Assembly: GCF_000306255.2 (NCBI RefSeq)
Contig: NZ_AKWY02000034.1
Location: 496,001-560,000, forward strand
Direction of reading: 5' to 3'
DNA from: Leptospira noguchii serovar Panama str. CZ214
Lineage (GTDB): Bacteria; Spirochaetota; Leptospiria; Leptospirales; Leptospiraceae
Length of the DNA: 64,000 nucleotides
The translations under genes and the position numbers were made by a program. A model generated the notes under the pieces. That model saw only the letters and a program-made list of their open reading frames with translations, made no database searches and was not told the origin of the DNA. The stretch's first letter is position 1, and each line of letters opens with the position of its first letter. This document shows positions 23,660-32,548 of the stretch, in pieces.

Positions 23660-24583
23660 ATGAGACGGATCGTTTTGATCCTAATCTTTTTTACGTCTTT
23701 TCCATATCTTTGGGGAGGGGATCGATTGGTTCTAAAACCGAATTCCCCACTTTATTTATTTCCTGATAAAAAATCTGAAATTTTACGTCGTCTCAGTTTT
23801 GGTGAAATTGTTCAAAGTAAAAACGAAAGACAAAACGATCGTAAATTTCGTTTTGTATCCGATTCTTCCGGTCTGAGTGGTTGGGTTGAAACTCAGTTTC
23901 TTTTTGATTTGGAAGAAAGAGGCGCTTATAAATTGATCTTACGTTCCATCGATAGAATGTTATATTCTACAAATACTGGATTGAACGAATTGGAATCTGT
24001 TTTTCAATATTTAAGTTTTTTAGAAGAAAACAAAAATTATCATGGGGACGAATATATTTATCTAAAAATAAGAAGACTTGTGGTTTTAGCTAGAATATTA
24101 GAAATTTTGCAAGAACCAGAAAGTAAACGTAAGGAATCTAAATTAACGGATTATATTTCCAAAAATCCAGGAGAAATAATTCCGAGCAAACCAGCCAAAA
24201 TTAATCCGGAAGTGTTTTGGAAAATTGGAGAAGATTTCAGAGATAAGGGCCCTGGGGATTTTGCTGCTTTTTTAGGAGTAAAATATACTCCCGAAATCAA
24301 TTGTAAAAGAGACGTTTTTTGTTTTTTAAACGAAGAGAAAAAAAGAAGAATTCGTTATCTTCAACTACATCCGAACGGTAATTATGCGAGTGTTTTTGCG
24401 AATCAGATTTCTAAAAAATTGGAAACTTTAACCAAAGATCCGGAGACGATCCAGTGTGGAAAAGACGAATCTAGAAAAGAAATTTACGAATCTTTTCGAA
24501 AGGATCTGCAATCTCTTCCTTATAGATATGGTAAAAAATATCATCATTTTCTAAAGATAATCCACAAAGAATGTCTACAGTAA
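23660..24583 (+). CDS. Exported protein with a bacterial SH3 domain
   Basis: The 307-residue protein has a signal peptide ending near LWGG, then an SH3b-like domain at residues 22-85: LKPNSPLYLFPDKKSEILRRLSFGE and LSGWVETQFLF. Such domains often bind peptidoglycan. The remaining 220 residues are helical and unlike any family I know. Its close position behind the aminotransferase (2 bases) and overlap with the hydrolase gene (13 bases) suggest co-transcription but give no functional hint. The location is likely periplasmic. Confidence 0.75.
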   Translation: MRRIVLILIFFTSFPYLWGGDRLVLKPNSPLYLFPDKKSEILRRLSFGEIVQSKNERQNDRKFRFVSDSSGLSGWVETQFLFDLEERGAYKLILRSIDRMLYSTNTGLNELESVFQYLSFLEENKNYHGDEYIYLKIRRLVVLARILEILQEPESKRKESKLTDYISKNPGEIIPSKPAKINPEVFWKIGEDFRDKGPGDFAAFLGVKYTPEINCKRDVFCFLNEEKKRRIRYLQLHPNGNYASVFANQISKKLETLTKDPETIQCGKDESRKEIYESFRKDLQSLPYRYGKKYHHFLKIIHKECLQ

Positions 24584-25401
24584 ATTTAAGTTTTCGTAAA
24601 ATTGATTTTCAAAACGGTAAATTTCTTTCTCCCGTTTGTGGGTCGATTGTTGTTTTGCATGGTCTTTTTGGATCTTCTAAAAATTGGCTGAGTATAGGAG
24701 ATTTTTTAAGTCAGTATGCGGACGTATATCTTTTGGATCTCAGAAATCACGGAGATTCCCCTCATTCAAATGAACATTCAATTGTTTCCATGGTGGGAGA
24801 TCTGGAAGTATGGATAACAAAACAGAAACTAGAAAAACCGGTGATTTTGGGGCATTCCATGGGTGGACTTGTTTCTATGGGATTTGCATTAAAAAATCCG
24901 AATATTCTATCTTTATTATTTATAGAAGACATAGCTCCTAAAAACTACCCATTTCATTATGAAAGCGAACTTTTATGTCTTAGGACGGACGTTTCCGATT
25001 TTAGATCCAGACAGGAAGTCGATTTGGCACTGACAAAAATTCTTCCGAACGCGTTTATACGAAACTTTTTAGAGATGAATTTAGAACGTCTCGAAGGTGG
25101 GGGTTATCGTTGGAAACTCAACGTAGAAGGAATCGCGAATTCTCCCAGATTATTTCAGGATTTTTTTGATAAATATACAAATCATCCATATCCAGGAATA
25201 ACGTATTTTATTACGGGAGGAATTTCAGAATACTTTCATAAAGAAGACATTGAAATTGCTCAAAATTTTTTTCCAAACTCTAAATTTTACGTAATTCCTG
25301 GCGGAGATCATTATATCCATTTTACAAAAGCATCTGAGTTTAAAAAAATTTTAGAATCTATTTTTGAGAAGTTAGATGATTCTGAATTTGTAGTAAACTA
25401 A
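24571..25401 (+). CDS. Alpha/beta hydrolase, YbfF/ABHD11-like esterase
   Basis: The 276-residue enzyme has VVLHGLFGSSKNW (oxyanion HG), YLLDLRNHGDSPHS, the nucleophile elbow VILGHSMGG, FIEDIAPKNYP, and a final PGGDHYIHFTK with the catalytic histidine. The RNHGDSP and IAP stretches are those of the YbfF/ABHD11 esterase branch. It has no signal peptide, so it is cytoplasmic. It overlaps the SH3 gene by 13 bases and runs 44 bases into the convergent symporter gene. The natural substrate is unknown. Confidence 0.88.
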   Translation: MSTVNLSFRKIDFQNGKFLSPVCGSIVVLHGLFGSSKNWLSIGDFLSQYADVYLLDLRNHGDSPHSNEHSIVSMVGDLEVWITKQKLEKPVILGHSMGGLVSMGFALKNPNILSLLFIEDIAPKNYPFHYESELLCLRTDVSDFRSRQEVDLALTKILPNAFIRNFLEMNLERLEGGGYRWKLNVEGIANSPRLFQDFFDKYTNHPYPGITYFITGGISEYFHKEDIEIAQNFFPNSKFYVIPGGDHYIHFTKASEFKKILESIFEKLDDSEFVVN

Positions 25402-26833
25402 AGCCAAGTAACAAACAGGTTCCAATTCCAAATGGAACTAGAAGAGTAAAACCAAAACCTGTACATTTTCCAAAAATCAAAGTCAAAATTGGAGTTATTA
25501 CAATTGCCAAAGAGGCAAAGGAATCTTTTAATTTTTGCATATAATAAAAACTTTGTATTCTTCCGCTTAAAAAAATTGAAATGATTGGACCAACTGTATA
25601 AGAAGAAATAGTTAAACCTAACTCCACAAGTCCTGTTTTTCCGGTTGTCAAAAATAAAGGAAGTAAAGAACTTAAAAGAAGAATCATTCCCCAGAATAAG
25701 CTTAAAGTGCCAGAACCAAATTGTTCTATTTTTAAATCTACTTTAGTAGTTAAAGAAAGAGAATTGATAGAACTAGATAACGTAGACATTGCCGAAGCCA
25801 AAATGGCGGCTAATAAAAATCCTGTAATTGGCGAAGGTACTTCCTCTAAAATGAATTTGGAAAAAACCTTATCTTTGGGAATAGAAGAATCTTTATAATA
25901 AAAATATAATAAAATTCCAATACTTAAAAATAATAAGAATTGAAAAAATACAAAAATTCCTGAAGAAATCATTGCTTTTTTGGCGTCTGATTCAGATTTA
26001 CACGCGAGTATTCTTTGAACGAACATCTGATCTACTCCGTGGGTTCCCAAGGTCAAAAGGATTCCTCCTAAAATAGCAGTGGGGAAAAAATAAGCGGAGG
26101 AAAAATCGGTCCATTCAAAAATTTGAAACTTATTTGCTTGATTTGCATTTTCAATTAGATAAGAAACGTCAAATCCATTTTTAAGAAGTATGAAACCTAA
26201 ATAAAAGAACGCAAAAATTCCTCCCGCGACATAGATTAAAAATTGAATAGAATCTACCCAAACCACGGAACGAAATCCTCCCTGGACGGTGTAAAGAATC
26301 GTGATTCCAGAAATGAGTAGAAGACTTAAAATTTCTATGTGTAGATTTGTGATTTCCAAAAAAGAAAATTGTTTTAAGAAAACCTCAAATAGAATTGCAA
26401 CTGGAATTGCGGATGCGTACATTCTCACTCCGTCTCCTAAAATGCGAGTGAGTTTGAATAAAAATGTGACCGTCTTTTGAGAAATTTTTCCGTAGTGGTT
26501 TCCCACCCATTCATAAACGGAAATAAAACCGGATTTGTAATACATAGGGATAAAAAGTTTAGCTACGATGATTCTTCCTAAAACAAAACCAAAGCCGAGG
26601 CTGAGAAAGGTAAGATTACTTGAATAACTAAGTCCAGGAATGTTTAGAAAAGTAAGAGTAGACGTTTCTGTGGCAACGATTGAAAAGCTTAAAGCAATCC
26701 AAGAAATTTCTTTTCCTGCAAGAAAGTAAGAAGAGGAATCCTTATCTTTTTTTCTAGAAGTGAACCATCCTGAAAAAAGAACTAAACCAACGTAGAAAAA
26801 TAAAACGATTAGATCTAAAAATGAAAAGTGCAT
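25358..26833 (-). CDS. Sodium:solute symporter (SSS family)
   Basis: This 491-residue protein has about 13 hydrophobic spans. Typical SSS-family segments are SSSYFLAGKEISWIALSFS and ETSTLTFLNIPG near the N terminus, GGFRSVVWVDSIQF, and ASAMSTLSSSINSLS with the serines that help hold sodium. These fit a sodium-driven uptake carrier, but the substrate could be a sugar, amino acid or organic acid. It is convergent with the hydrolase gene (44-base overlap) and divergent from thrB. Confidence 0.9.
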   Translation of the reverse strand: MHFSFLDLIVLFFYVGLVLFSGWFTSRKKDKDSSSYFLAGKEISWIALSFSIVATETSTLTFLNIPGLSYSSNLTFLSLGFGFVLGRIIVAKLFIPMYYKSGFISVYEWVGNHYGKISQKTVTFLFKLTRILGDGVRMYASAIPVAILFEVFLKQFSFLEITNLHIEILSLLLISGITILYTVQGGFRSVVWVDSIQFLIYVAGGIFAFFYLGFILLKNGFDVSYLIENANQANKFQIFEWTDFSSAYFFPTAILGGILLTLGTHGVDQMFVQRILACKSESDAKKAMISSGIFVFFQFLLFLSIGILLYFYYKDSSIPKDKVFSKFILEEVPSPITGFLLAAILASAMSTLSSSINSLSLTTKVDLKIEQFGSGTLSLFWGMILLLSSLLPLFLTTGKTGLVELGLTISSYTVGPIISIFLSGRIQSFYYMQKLKDSFASLAIVITPILTLIFGKCTGFGFTLLVPFGIGTCLLLGFSLLQIQNHLTSQK

Positions 26834-27018
26834 AATCAGGCAGAATTCATTTTCAAAAAACTCGGAAAACTCTTTTTCTTTTAGAATTTCTTTCCTTTAA
26901 TTTAAAAATCATAATTTTCTTTTGTAAGAACTTGATCAAAAGACACAACGTATAGGACAAATTTTTTTCTTTTTGTATCATTGGATTGAAAATCCTAATT
27001 TTGGAGATAGAAAATAAA

Positions 27019-27054
27019 ATGACGATTTGGTTCGTAAAGAAATTCTGGTCGTAA
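27019..27054 (+). CDS. Possible 11-residue leader peptide before thrB
   Basis: An ATG at 27019, 12 bases after GGAG, opens the short frame MTIWFVKKFWS and stops at 27054. It ends 8 bases before a small hairpin and T-run. Position and spacing recall attenuator leaders, but only one Thr and one Ile codon are present, so the case is weak. Confidence 0.3.
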   Translation: MTIWFVKKFWS

Positions 27055-27061
27055 CTTTTTT

Positions 27062-27089
27062 GATCTTTGCAAGATCGGTTTTCTTTTTT
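27062..27089 (+). terminator. Terminator-like hairpin directly before the thrB start
   Basis: GATCTT (27062-27067) and AAGATC (27071-27076) form a 6-bp stem with a 3-base loop, followed by GGTTTTCTTTTTT up to the ATG at 27090. The stem is short. If it acts, it would stop transcription before thrB. Confidence 0.35.
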
Positions 27090-28055
27090 ATGTCTTTGAT
27101 TTTACAATATTCTATTCGAGTTCCTGGAACCTCTGCCAATTTAGGGCCAGGTTTTGATCTTTTTGGTCTTGCGTTTCAAATTTACAATCAATTCCAATTT
27201 CAATTCTTACCTGGAAAGGAATTTAAAACTTCCGTAAAAGGAATGGAAACACTTCCATTCGGTTCGGACGAAGATTTAGTTTTATCTTCTTATAAATCCT
27301 ACTTTGAAAAATTTTTGCCGGGAAAAGGAATCATTCCGTATTCTCTTTTGATGGATTTAAAACTTCCTATGAAAGGAGGACTGGGTTCTAGCGCCAGTGC
27401 AGCCGTCGCGGGAGTTTGTGCTGCTAGATTTGTACATAAAAACTTTTATCCAGAAATTTCTATTCCTAAAGAAAACGAATTTTTATTTCATCTTGGTCAG
27501 ATCGAAGGACATCCGGATAATACGATTCCAGCTTATTTAGGTGGTTTTGTGTTTTCTTATTTCAATGGAAATCGTTTAGAAGTTGTCAAAAAAAAATTTC
27601 CAAAGAAAGTGCGCTGTTTTTTGATTGTGCCTAATTTAGAAACTTCCACTCATCAATCTAGAAAAACTCTTCCTAGTTCGTATTCTACCGAAGACGTAAT
27701 TTTTAATATGAGTAGGGTTGCTACTTGGATGGAATTTTTGGATTCCGGAAAAATTTCACTTTTAAAACTCGCTTTGGATGATCGGATCCACACTCCGTAT
27801 AGAATGCATTCCGAGTTCGAATTGAATCCTTTCTTGGAGCAGATCCATAAAAATTTAATCGGATATTCTCTTTCCGGAAGTGGTCCTTCCGTTCTTTTAT
27901 TTTCGGAAAGAAATAAGGCAGTAAGGATCGAAAAAATTCTTAAAGAAAAGATCTCTGAGTTTGTACAAAAAAATCATTTTCATTGTCAGATTCTTTCTTT
28001 AAAAGTAGAAGAGAATGGAATTTTAGAATCTTCTAAAAAAATTAAAACTTTATAA
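27090..28055 (+). CDS. thrB: Homoserine kinase, GHMP family
   Basis: Taken from the ATG at 27090, the 321-residue product begins MSLILQYSIRVPGTSANLGPGFD, the normal GHMP-kinase N terminus. A longer frame from TTG at 27027 would add 21 hydrophobic residues unlike the family. The ATP-binding loop is MKGGLGSSASAAVAG, and GYSLSGSGPSVLLF near the C terminus is the third GHMP motif. The enzyme phosphorylates homoserine in threonine synthesis. No thrA or thrC is adjacent. There is no clear ribosome-binding site before the ATG, which follows a T-run. Confidence 0.9.
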   Translation: MSLILQYSIRVPGTSANLGPGFDLFGLAFQIYNQFQFQFLPGKEFKTSVKGMETLPFGSDEDLVLSSYKSYFEKFLPGKGIIPYSLLMDLKLPMKGGLGSSASAAVAGVCAARFVHKNFYPEISIPKENEFLFHLGQIEGHPDNTIPAYLGGFVFSYFNGNRLEVVKKKFPKKVRCFLIVPNLETSTHQSRKTLPSSYSTEDVIFNMSRVATWMEFLDSGKISLLKLALDDRIHTPYRMHSEFELNPFLEQIHKNLIGYSLSGSGPSVLLFSERNKAVRIEKILKEKISEFVQKNHFHCQILSLKVEENGILESSKKIKTL

Positions 28056-28103
28056 TATTTTAACTATCTTAAATACCTATTCTAAAAAAAGACGAACTAA
28101 AAA

Positions 28104-29009
28104 TCAATCACACGACATCTGAGAAATTCTATGTTTCCATTCTGTATCGTTCGTACCTTCAAACGGCCAAAAACGGTTCATTTCCGAAATCGTTTGATTG
28201 ACTTTGGCTGCTACGAACGAATCGGTTCTACAGATTTCGTTTATTTCCCAGAATTGATTTCCCATTATTCCGGCTCCGATTTCAGCTCTGTCTTCCGCAA
28301 AAGATGTAGTGGCGTAATCGCTCACAAAAGCGGGAATCGGATTCCAAAAATGTCTATAATTAGGCCAAGGGCCCTGAGGGAAGTGGAGAGGGTAAGGGAC
28401 GCTTCCGGTAACATAGGTTCCGTATTCAAACGAACTCGGCTTCAGCGAGTCCCAATACGGATCTCTATAAATGACTCCTCTGACTGAATAAATTGAAAAA
28501 TTGAAGTTATGTGTCAGTTCGTGATGGATGCTATCTATCAAAATATTTCTTAAACTATAATCGGCATCTGGATTCATAGTTGCCAAATTTGCCAGATCGT
28601 CGTCGGGTAATGCGAGAAAGATTGTGTCAATATCAGGAGCGGACATTCCGCCTCGGTTCACTCCATTGACCTTGAAATTTCTACAGGGTACGACTTTTCC
28701 CGCTCGTGCCTTGATCCAGTAACCCCTCGGGTATCTTGCAATTTCAGCCTGTAACAGATCTTTGAAATAATTCAGATCCGCATCGGAATAATTCACGTCA
28801 CAGGAAATGGAATTCGAATAAGCCGGAGAGTATTCGGCAATCGGCGTATGTGCAATGATCTGTACGTCCCGATCGTATTTTCCAGGTCGATCCAAGAGCG
28901 AATCCGCTAGTAACAGAGAAGATATTAATATTAGATCATCGTTCCCTTTTTCCCTACAAGCGATGCACATCAATAAGAATAGATGGATTAGAATTTGTTT
29001 GAGTCGCAT
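28104..29009 (-). CDS. Putative zinc metallopeptidase-like lipoprotein (HELTH motif)
   Basis: The 301-residue protein begins with a short signal ending LLMCIAC, a plausible spirochaete lipobox at Cys18. HHELTH gives an HExxH zinc motif at 163-167, and SFAEDRAE at 237-243 offers glutamates (239 or 243) as the third ligand about 75 residues later. This spacing and the VSDYATTSFAEDRAE context resemble zinc metallohydrolase lipoproteins of other phyla, but I cannot name the family. Four cysteines outside the signal may form disulfides. It stands alone on its strand with 9-bp inverted arms at 29101-29127 upstream. It is probably surface or periplasmic. Confidence 0.65.
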   Translation of the reverse strand: MRLKQILIHLFLLMCIACREKGNDDLILISSLLLADSLLDRPGKYDRDVQIIAHTPIAEYSPAYSNSISCDVNYSDADLNYFKDLLQAEIARYPRGYWIKARAGKVVPCRNFKVNGVNRGGMSAPDIDTIFLALPDDDLANLATMNPDADYSLRNILIDSIHHELTHNFNFSIYSVRGVIYRDPYWDSLKPSSFEYGTYVTGSVPYPLHFPQGPWPNYRHFWNPIPAFVSDYATTSFAEDRAEIGAGIMGNQFWEINEICRTDSFVAAKVNQTISEMNRFWPFEGTNDTEWKHRISQMSCD

Positions 29010-29100
29010 GAATTTCTCCTTAGTATGCTTGTCTATGCTGCTTACGATTCGAGAAAGAGAGTTGTGTCAGAAGATTCTGCTTATTCCGTCCTTCTCTAAA

Positions 29101-29127
29101 GTTATATTTCAATAGTTTAAATATAAC
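29101..29127. repeat. 9-bp perfect inverted repeat upstream of the HELTH lipoprotein gene
   Basis: GTTATATTT (29101-29109) and AAATATAAC (29119-29127) are exact inverted arms around a 9-base centre, about 92 bases before the lipoprotein start on the minus strand. It could be an operator; no T-run follows in either direction. Confidence 0.35.
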
Positions 29128-29261
29128 AATGATTGATACGGTTTGGAAACGTAATGGATTGTTGCGGTGAGACCTGTATTGTGGATTTAGAGTGATTTAA
29201 GATGGATTCTAAGATTTGCGTTGTTTGAATTATAAATTAAACTATTTCAAATTCTGAGCGA

Positions 29262-29909
29262 TTATTCTTCCTCATCTCCGCCGCTTCTTTCTTCTTTACC
29301 AAAAGCATAGAGACCCTTTTTAATTGGAGTTTTTCGGTTTAGGCCGGGGTGGATCTTTGTGATCGTAAAAATAAACCTCATCCTTTCTTTTCCAAAATTA
29401 TTGATAAAAAATTCAGACGAAAGACCAATTTCAAAATACTGAGTCATTCTCTCTTTTACTACTTTGTCTGAAATTCTAAAATCTGCACTTTTACCGATCA
29501 CTTCATAACTGTCCAATTTTTCGGAGGATTCCATTTTGGAGAACGTAGGCATACCAGGAGGTTTGAATAATACAGCAGAATTTCTTAATATTTGAATTTC
29601 GTAATCTTCTGAATCTTTTGCTTTTTTAAGGTTAAATATTAAATGATTATTGGAAATTGTGTTACAGTAAGTTCTAATATTCCCAGAAGTCTGTCCTATG
29701 CTAAAACGAACACTCCTCTGGCTTTCCGGAACTACGAGCAAAAATCGATCCCCTTCTTCCGGTGGAGTTCCTATTCCCGCGCCTCCTTTTTTTATGGCAG
29801 GGTAGATGATTTCCTTAAAAAATAGAAAACATAAACCAAGAAATGCAGCCGAACCTGTCAGGATCAAAAAAATATCCAGACCGACCGTGTAGATAAGACC
29901 TAAAAACAA
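29262..29909 (-). CDS. Single-span membrane protein of unknown function
   Basis: The 215-residue protein has one long hydrophobic stretch (residues about 5-35, containing LILTGSAAFLGLCFLFF), then a soluble beta-rich domain with VRFSIGQTSGNI and a basic, then acidic tail ending GGDEEE. I recognise no family. It lies 7 bases after the 104-residue gene and is probably in the same operon, which diverges from the DsbA-like gene. Confidence 0.65.
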   Translation of the reverse strand: MFLGLIYTVGLDIFLILTGSAAFLGLCFLFFKEIIYPAIKKGGAGIGTPPEEGDRFLLVVPESQRSVRFSIGQTSGNIRTYCNTISNNHLIFNLKKAKDSEDYEIQILRNSAVLFKPPGMPTFSKMESSEKLDSYEVIGKSADFRISDKVVKERMTQYFEIGLSSEFFINNFGKERMRFIFTITKIHPGLNRKTPIKKGLYAFGKEERSGGDEEE

Positions 29910-29916
29910 AATTTTC

Positions 29917-30231
29917 TTATCGCCTAATATCGATTTTGTGATCGTTTAAGTTTTCGCTCATTCTGGAACGTGTCATCATGGAAAGAAGATTTTTCATTTG
30001 TTCAGGACTGATGACTTGATTCATCCTTTCTTCAAAAGACACAGGAGAAGGTTTCATAACAAGTTCTTCCGGTTTGATTTTATTTATCTTTGCGCTTGGT
30101 GCCGTTACGGAAATAGAAACTTCTACGTTTTCTTCTTGTGTTTGTGTCTCAGAAACTACAGGTTTCGTTTCTTTGTTAAATTGGAACCAGTAAGACAAAA
30201 ATGGTTGGATTGTAAATCCCCCTATATTCAT
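29917..30231 (-). CDS. Small protein of unknown function
   Basis: This 104-residue protein begins MNIGGFTIQPFLSYWFQFN, has a low-complexity middle rich in Glu, Val and Ser, and ends in a helical region with MKNLLSMMTRSRMSENL. There is no signal peptide or known domain. It is followed 7 bases later by the single-span membrane protein gene. The pair may form a complex, but nothing in the sequence says what it does. Confidence 0.6.
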   Translation of the reverse strand: MNIGGFTIQPFLSYWFQFNKETKPVVSETQTQEENVEVSISVTAPSAKINKIKPEELVMKPSPVSFEERMNQVISPEQMKNLLSMMTRSRMSENLNDHKIDIRR

Positions 30232-30478
30232 AAACCCAACCTCCTTTTAAAATAGGATCATCTCTATTAAAACTATCGGTAATCAGAGAAACACTTTAGT
30301 TATTTTTCAGATTTTTTTCTGCTTAAGAATTGTTTTCGTCTGCGCTTTCGGTTTTAAGGTTCTAAAAATGGCAAAAATGAAATCCGAATTTATAGTTTGC
30401 CACCCTGTCTAAGGTTTCTAAGTTGGCAAGTGGGGAAACTAAGTCGTCGTTTTTCCGACCATTGGAGGGAATATTTCC

Positions 30479-31525
30479 ATGAAAGACATAATTGAGAAAC
30501 TGAAAACTAAGGAATTCAGACCCCTGCTGATACTTTCAGCCATTTTTCTGATTTATATTGCATTTACCATTTTTCCGCTCATTTCCTATTTTTCTCCCGA
30601 TGGAGTTGTTGAAATTAACGGCAAAAATTATACGATCAAAGACGTTGAAAAGGAGAATCCTAGAGTTGCTCGTAAGTTCTATTCGGAAACAAACGATCGT
30701 CTTTACCGTGTCCTTTCCGAATTTGCTAGTAAAAAAGTAGTCTCTCTCGCCGCAAAAGAACGTAACGTTTCAGAAAAAGAACTTTTAGAACCTTCGGTCC
30801 CAGCTCCTAGTATCGAAGAAATGAGGGCTGTCTATGAGCAATATAAAAATTCTCCGGCACTAAAAGGAAAGTCTTTCGATCAAGTGAAAGCCGAGATCGA
30901 AAATCATCTCATTTCGCAAAAAAAAGAAGAAGCAAGAAACTCTTTCTTTGGACAACTTCGAAATCAATATAATATTTCTGTAAAGGTCAAAGAACTTCCT
31001 CCTCTTAGAGATAATACAATTTTAGCGGGAAACAATCCTTCTATTGGACCAGAAAACGCAAAAGTCACCGTGATAGAGTTTTCCGATTTTGAATGCCCAT
31101 TTTGTAAAAGAAGTCAGTCTGTAAATTCTCAGTTAAGAGAAAAATACAAAGACCAAATCCGTTGGGTTTTTAGAGATTATCCTCTTTCTTTTCATCCAAA
31201 TGCAATGTTTGCTCATATTGCAGCTAACTGTTCTGCTTCTCAGGGAAAGTATTGGGAGTTTTTCAAAGTTCTTTTTGATAATTCCGGAAATCTTCCTAAG
31301 GAGAGAGTTTTGGATTTAGCAAGAGGTCTAGGACTAGATATGAAAACTTTTAGTCAATGTGTAAACGATTCCGCGGTGCGTAAGGAAGTGGAAGCGGATA
31401 TGGCAGAAGGTGAAAAATACGGAGTTAGCGGAACACCTGCATTTTTTATCAACGGAGTTATGATAGAAGGCGCTCAACCAATGGAAGCTTTTATCAAAGT
31501 AATTGACCAAGAACTTAAAAATTAA
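30479..31525 (+). CDS. Membrane-anchored DsbA-family thiol oxidoreductase
   Basis: The 348-residue protein has one membrane span at residues about 16-38, then a helical region (residues 45-165) resembling the SurA/PpiC chaperone N-terminal region, then a thioredoxin-fold DsbA domain with FSDFECPFCKRSQ (active-site CPFC) and the cis-proline in GVSGTPAFFING. The domain type is that of the Thioredoxin_4/BdbD group. It would form or shuffle disulfides outside the inner membrane. A strong GGAGGGA ribosome-binding site lies at about 30464. It sits 25 bases before mdh. Confidence 0.9.
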   Translation: MKDIIEKLKTKEFRPLLILSAIFLIYIAFTIFPLISYFSPDGVVEINGKNYTIKDVEKENPRVARKFYSETNDRLYRVLSEFASKKVVSLAAKERNVSEKELLEPSVPAPSIEEMRAVYEQYKNSPALKGKSFDQVKAEIENHLISQKKEEARNSFFGQLRNQYNISVKVKELPPLRDNTILAGNNPSIGPENAKVTVIEFSDFECPFCKRSQSVNSQLREKYKDQIRWVFRDYPLSFHPNAMFAHIAANCSASQGKYWEFFKVLFDNSGNLPKERVLDLARGLGLDMKTFSQCVNDSAVRKEVEADMAEGEKYGVSGTPAFFINGVMIEGAQPMEAFIKVIDQELKN

Positions 31526-31550
31526 AATTAGAAATTAGGAGTCACCCAAA

Positions 31551-32531
31551 ATGAGTAAGACGGTAAAAGTCGCTGTTACAGGCGCTGCGGGACAAATCGG
31601 ATATTCTTTACTTTTTAGAATTGCTTCGGGACAAATGTTCGGCGCCGATACTGCAGTCGAAATTCAGATGCTTGAATTGGAAGCAGCGATTCCTGCGGCT
31701 AAAGGTGTCATTATGGAATTGGAAGACTGTGCGTTTCCTCTTTTGCAAAAGGTGACCGTCTCTTCCGATTTGGACACGGCTTTTAAAGAAATCAACTGGG
31801 CATTGTTAGTTGGTTCCGTCCCCAGAAAGGCTGGAATGGAAAGAGGAGATTTACTCAAAATCAATGGTGGGATTTTTGTAAACCAGGGAAAAGCAATTGA
31901 AAAAAACGCTGCTTCTGACGTGAGAATTTTAGTAATTGGAAATCCTTGTAATACAAACTGTTTGATCGCTATGAATAACGCAAAAGGAATTTCTCAAGAT
32001 CGTTGGTTTGCGATGACTAAATTGGATGAAAATAGAGCTAAGTCCCAACTTGCTTCTAAAGCAGGAGTTCCAGTAAAAGAAGTGACTCATCTTGGAATTT
32101 GGGGAAATCATTCCGCGACTCAATATCCAGATTTTTACAATGCAAAGATTTCTGGTAAACCGGTTACTGATGTAATTTTAGATCACGAATGGTTGAAAGG
32201 TGATTTTATTAAAAATGTACAACAAAGAGGTGCAGAGATTATCAAAGCAAGAGGTGCTTCTTCTGCAGCGAGCGCGGCTAACGGAGTAGTAGACACAGTT
32301 CGAGGAATTATCACTCCTACCGCGCCCGGAGATTGTTTTTCTGCCGCGGTGGTTTCCGATGGATCTTACGGAACAGAAAAAGGACTGATCTTTGGATTTC
32401 CTTTAAAGTCTGATGGAAAGAAAGTAGAAATCATTCAAAGTATTTCGTTGAATGATTTTGCAAAAGAGAAATTCAAAATTACTCATGATGAGCTTGTTTC
32501 CGAAAAAAGCGAAGTGAAGGAAATGCTCTAA
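31551..32531 (+). CDS. mdh: Malate dehydrogenase, cytosolic type
   Basis: The 326-residue NAD-dependent enzyme interconverts malate and oxaloacetate. It has the [17 protein letters not shown] nucleotide loop, [41 protein letters not shown] and the catalytic histidine in [12 protein letters not shown]. This is the longer cytosolic/plant-type MDH common in many bacteria. An AGGAG site precedes the ATG by about 9 bases. It is followed 17 bases later by bioF and may share transcription with it. Confidence 0.96.
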   Translation: MSKTVKVAVTGAAGQIGYSLLFRIASGQMFGADTAVEIQMLELEAAIPAAKGVIMELEDCAFPLLQKVTVSSDLDTAFKEINWALLVGSVPRKAGMERGDLLKINGGIFVNQGKAIEKNAASDVRILVIGNPCNTNCLIAMNNAKGISQDRWFAMTKLDENRAKSQLASKAGVPVKEVTHLGIWGNHSATQYPDFYNAKISGKPVTDVILDHEWLKGDFIKNVQQRGAEIIKARGASSAASAANGVVDTVRGIITPTAPGDCFSAAVVSDGSYGTEKGLIFGFPLKSDGKKVEIIQSISLNDFAKEKFKITHDELVSEKSEVKEML

Positions 32532-32548
32532 CATTTCAAAGAGGTTTT

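Noticed and set aside
27027..27089. Extended N terminus of homoserine kinase from TTG
   Set aside because: The 21 extra residues are hydrophobic and unlike the family, while the ATG at 27090 begins the conserved region.
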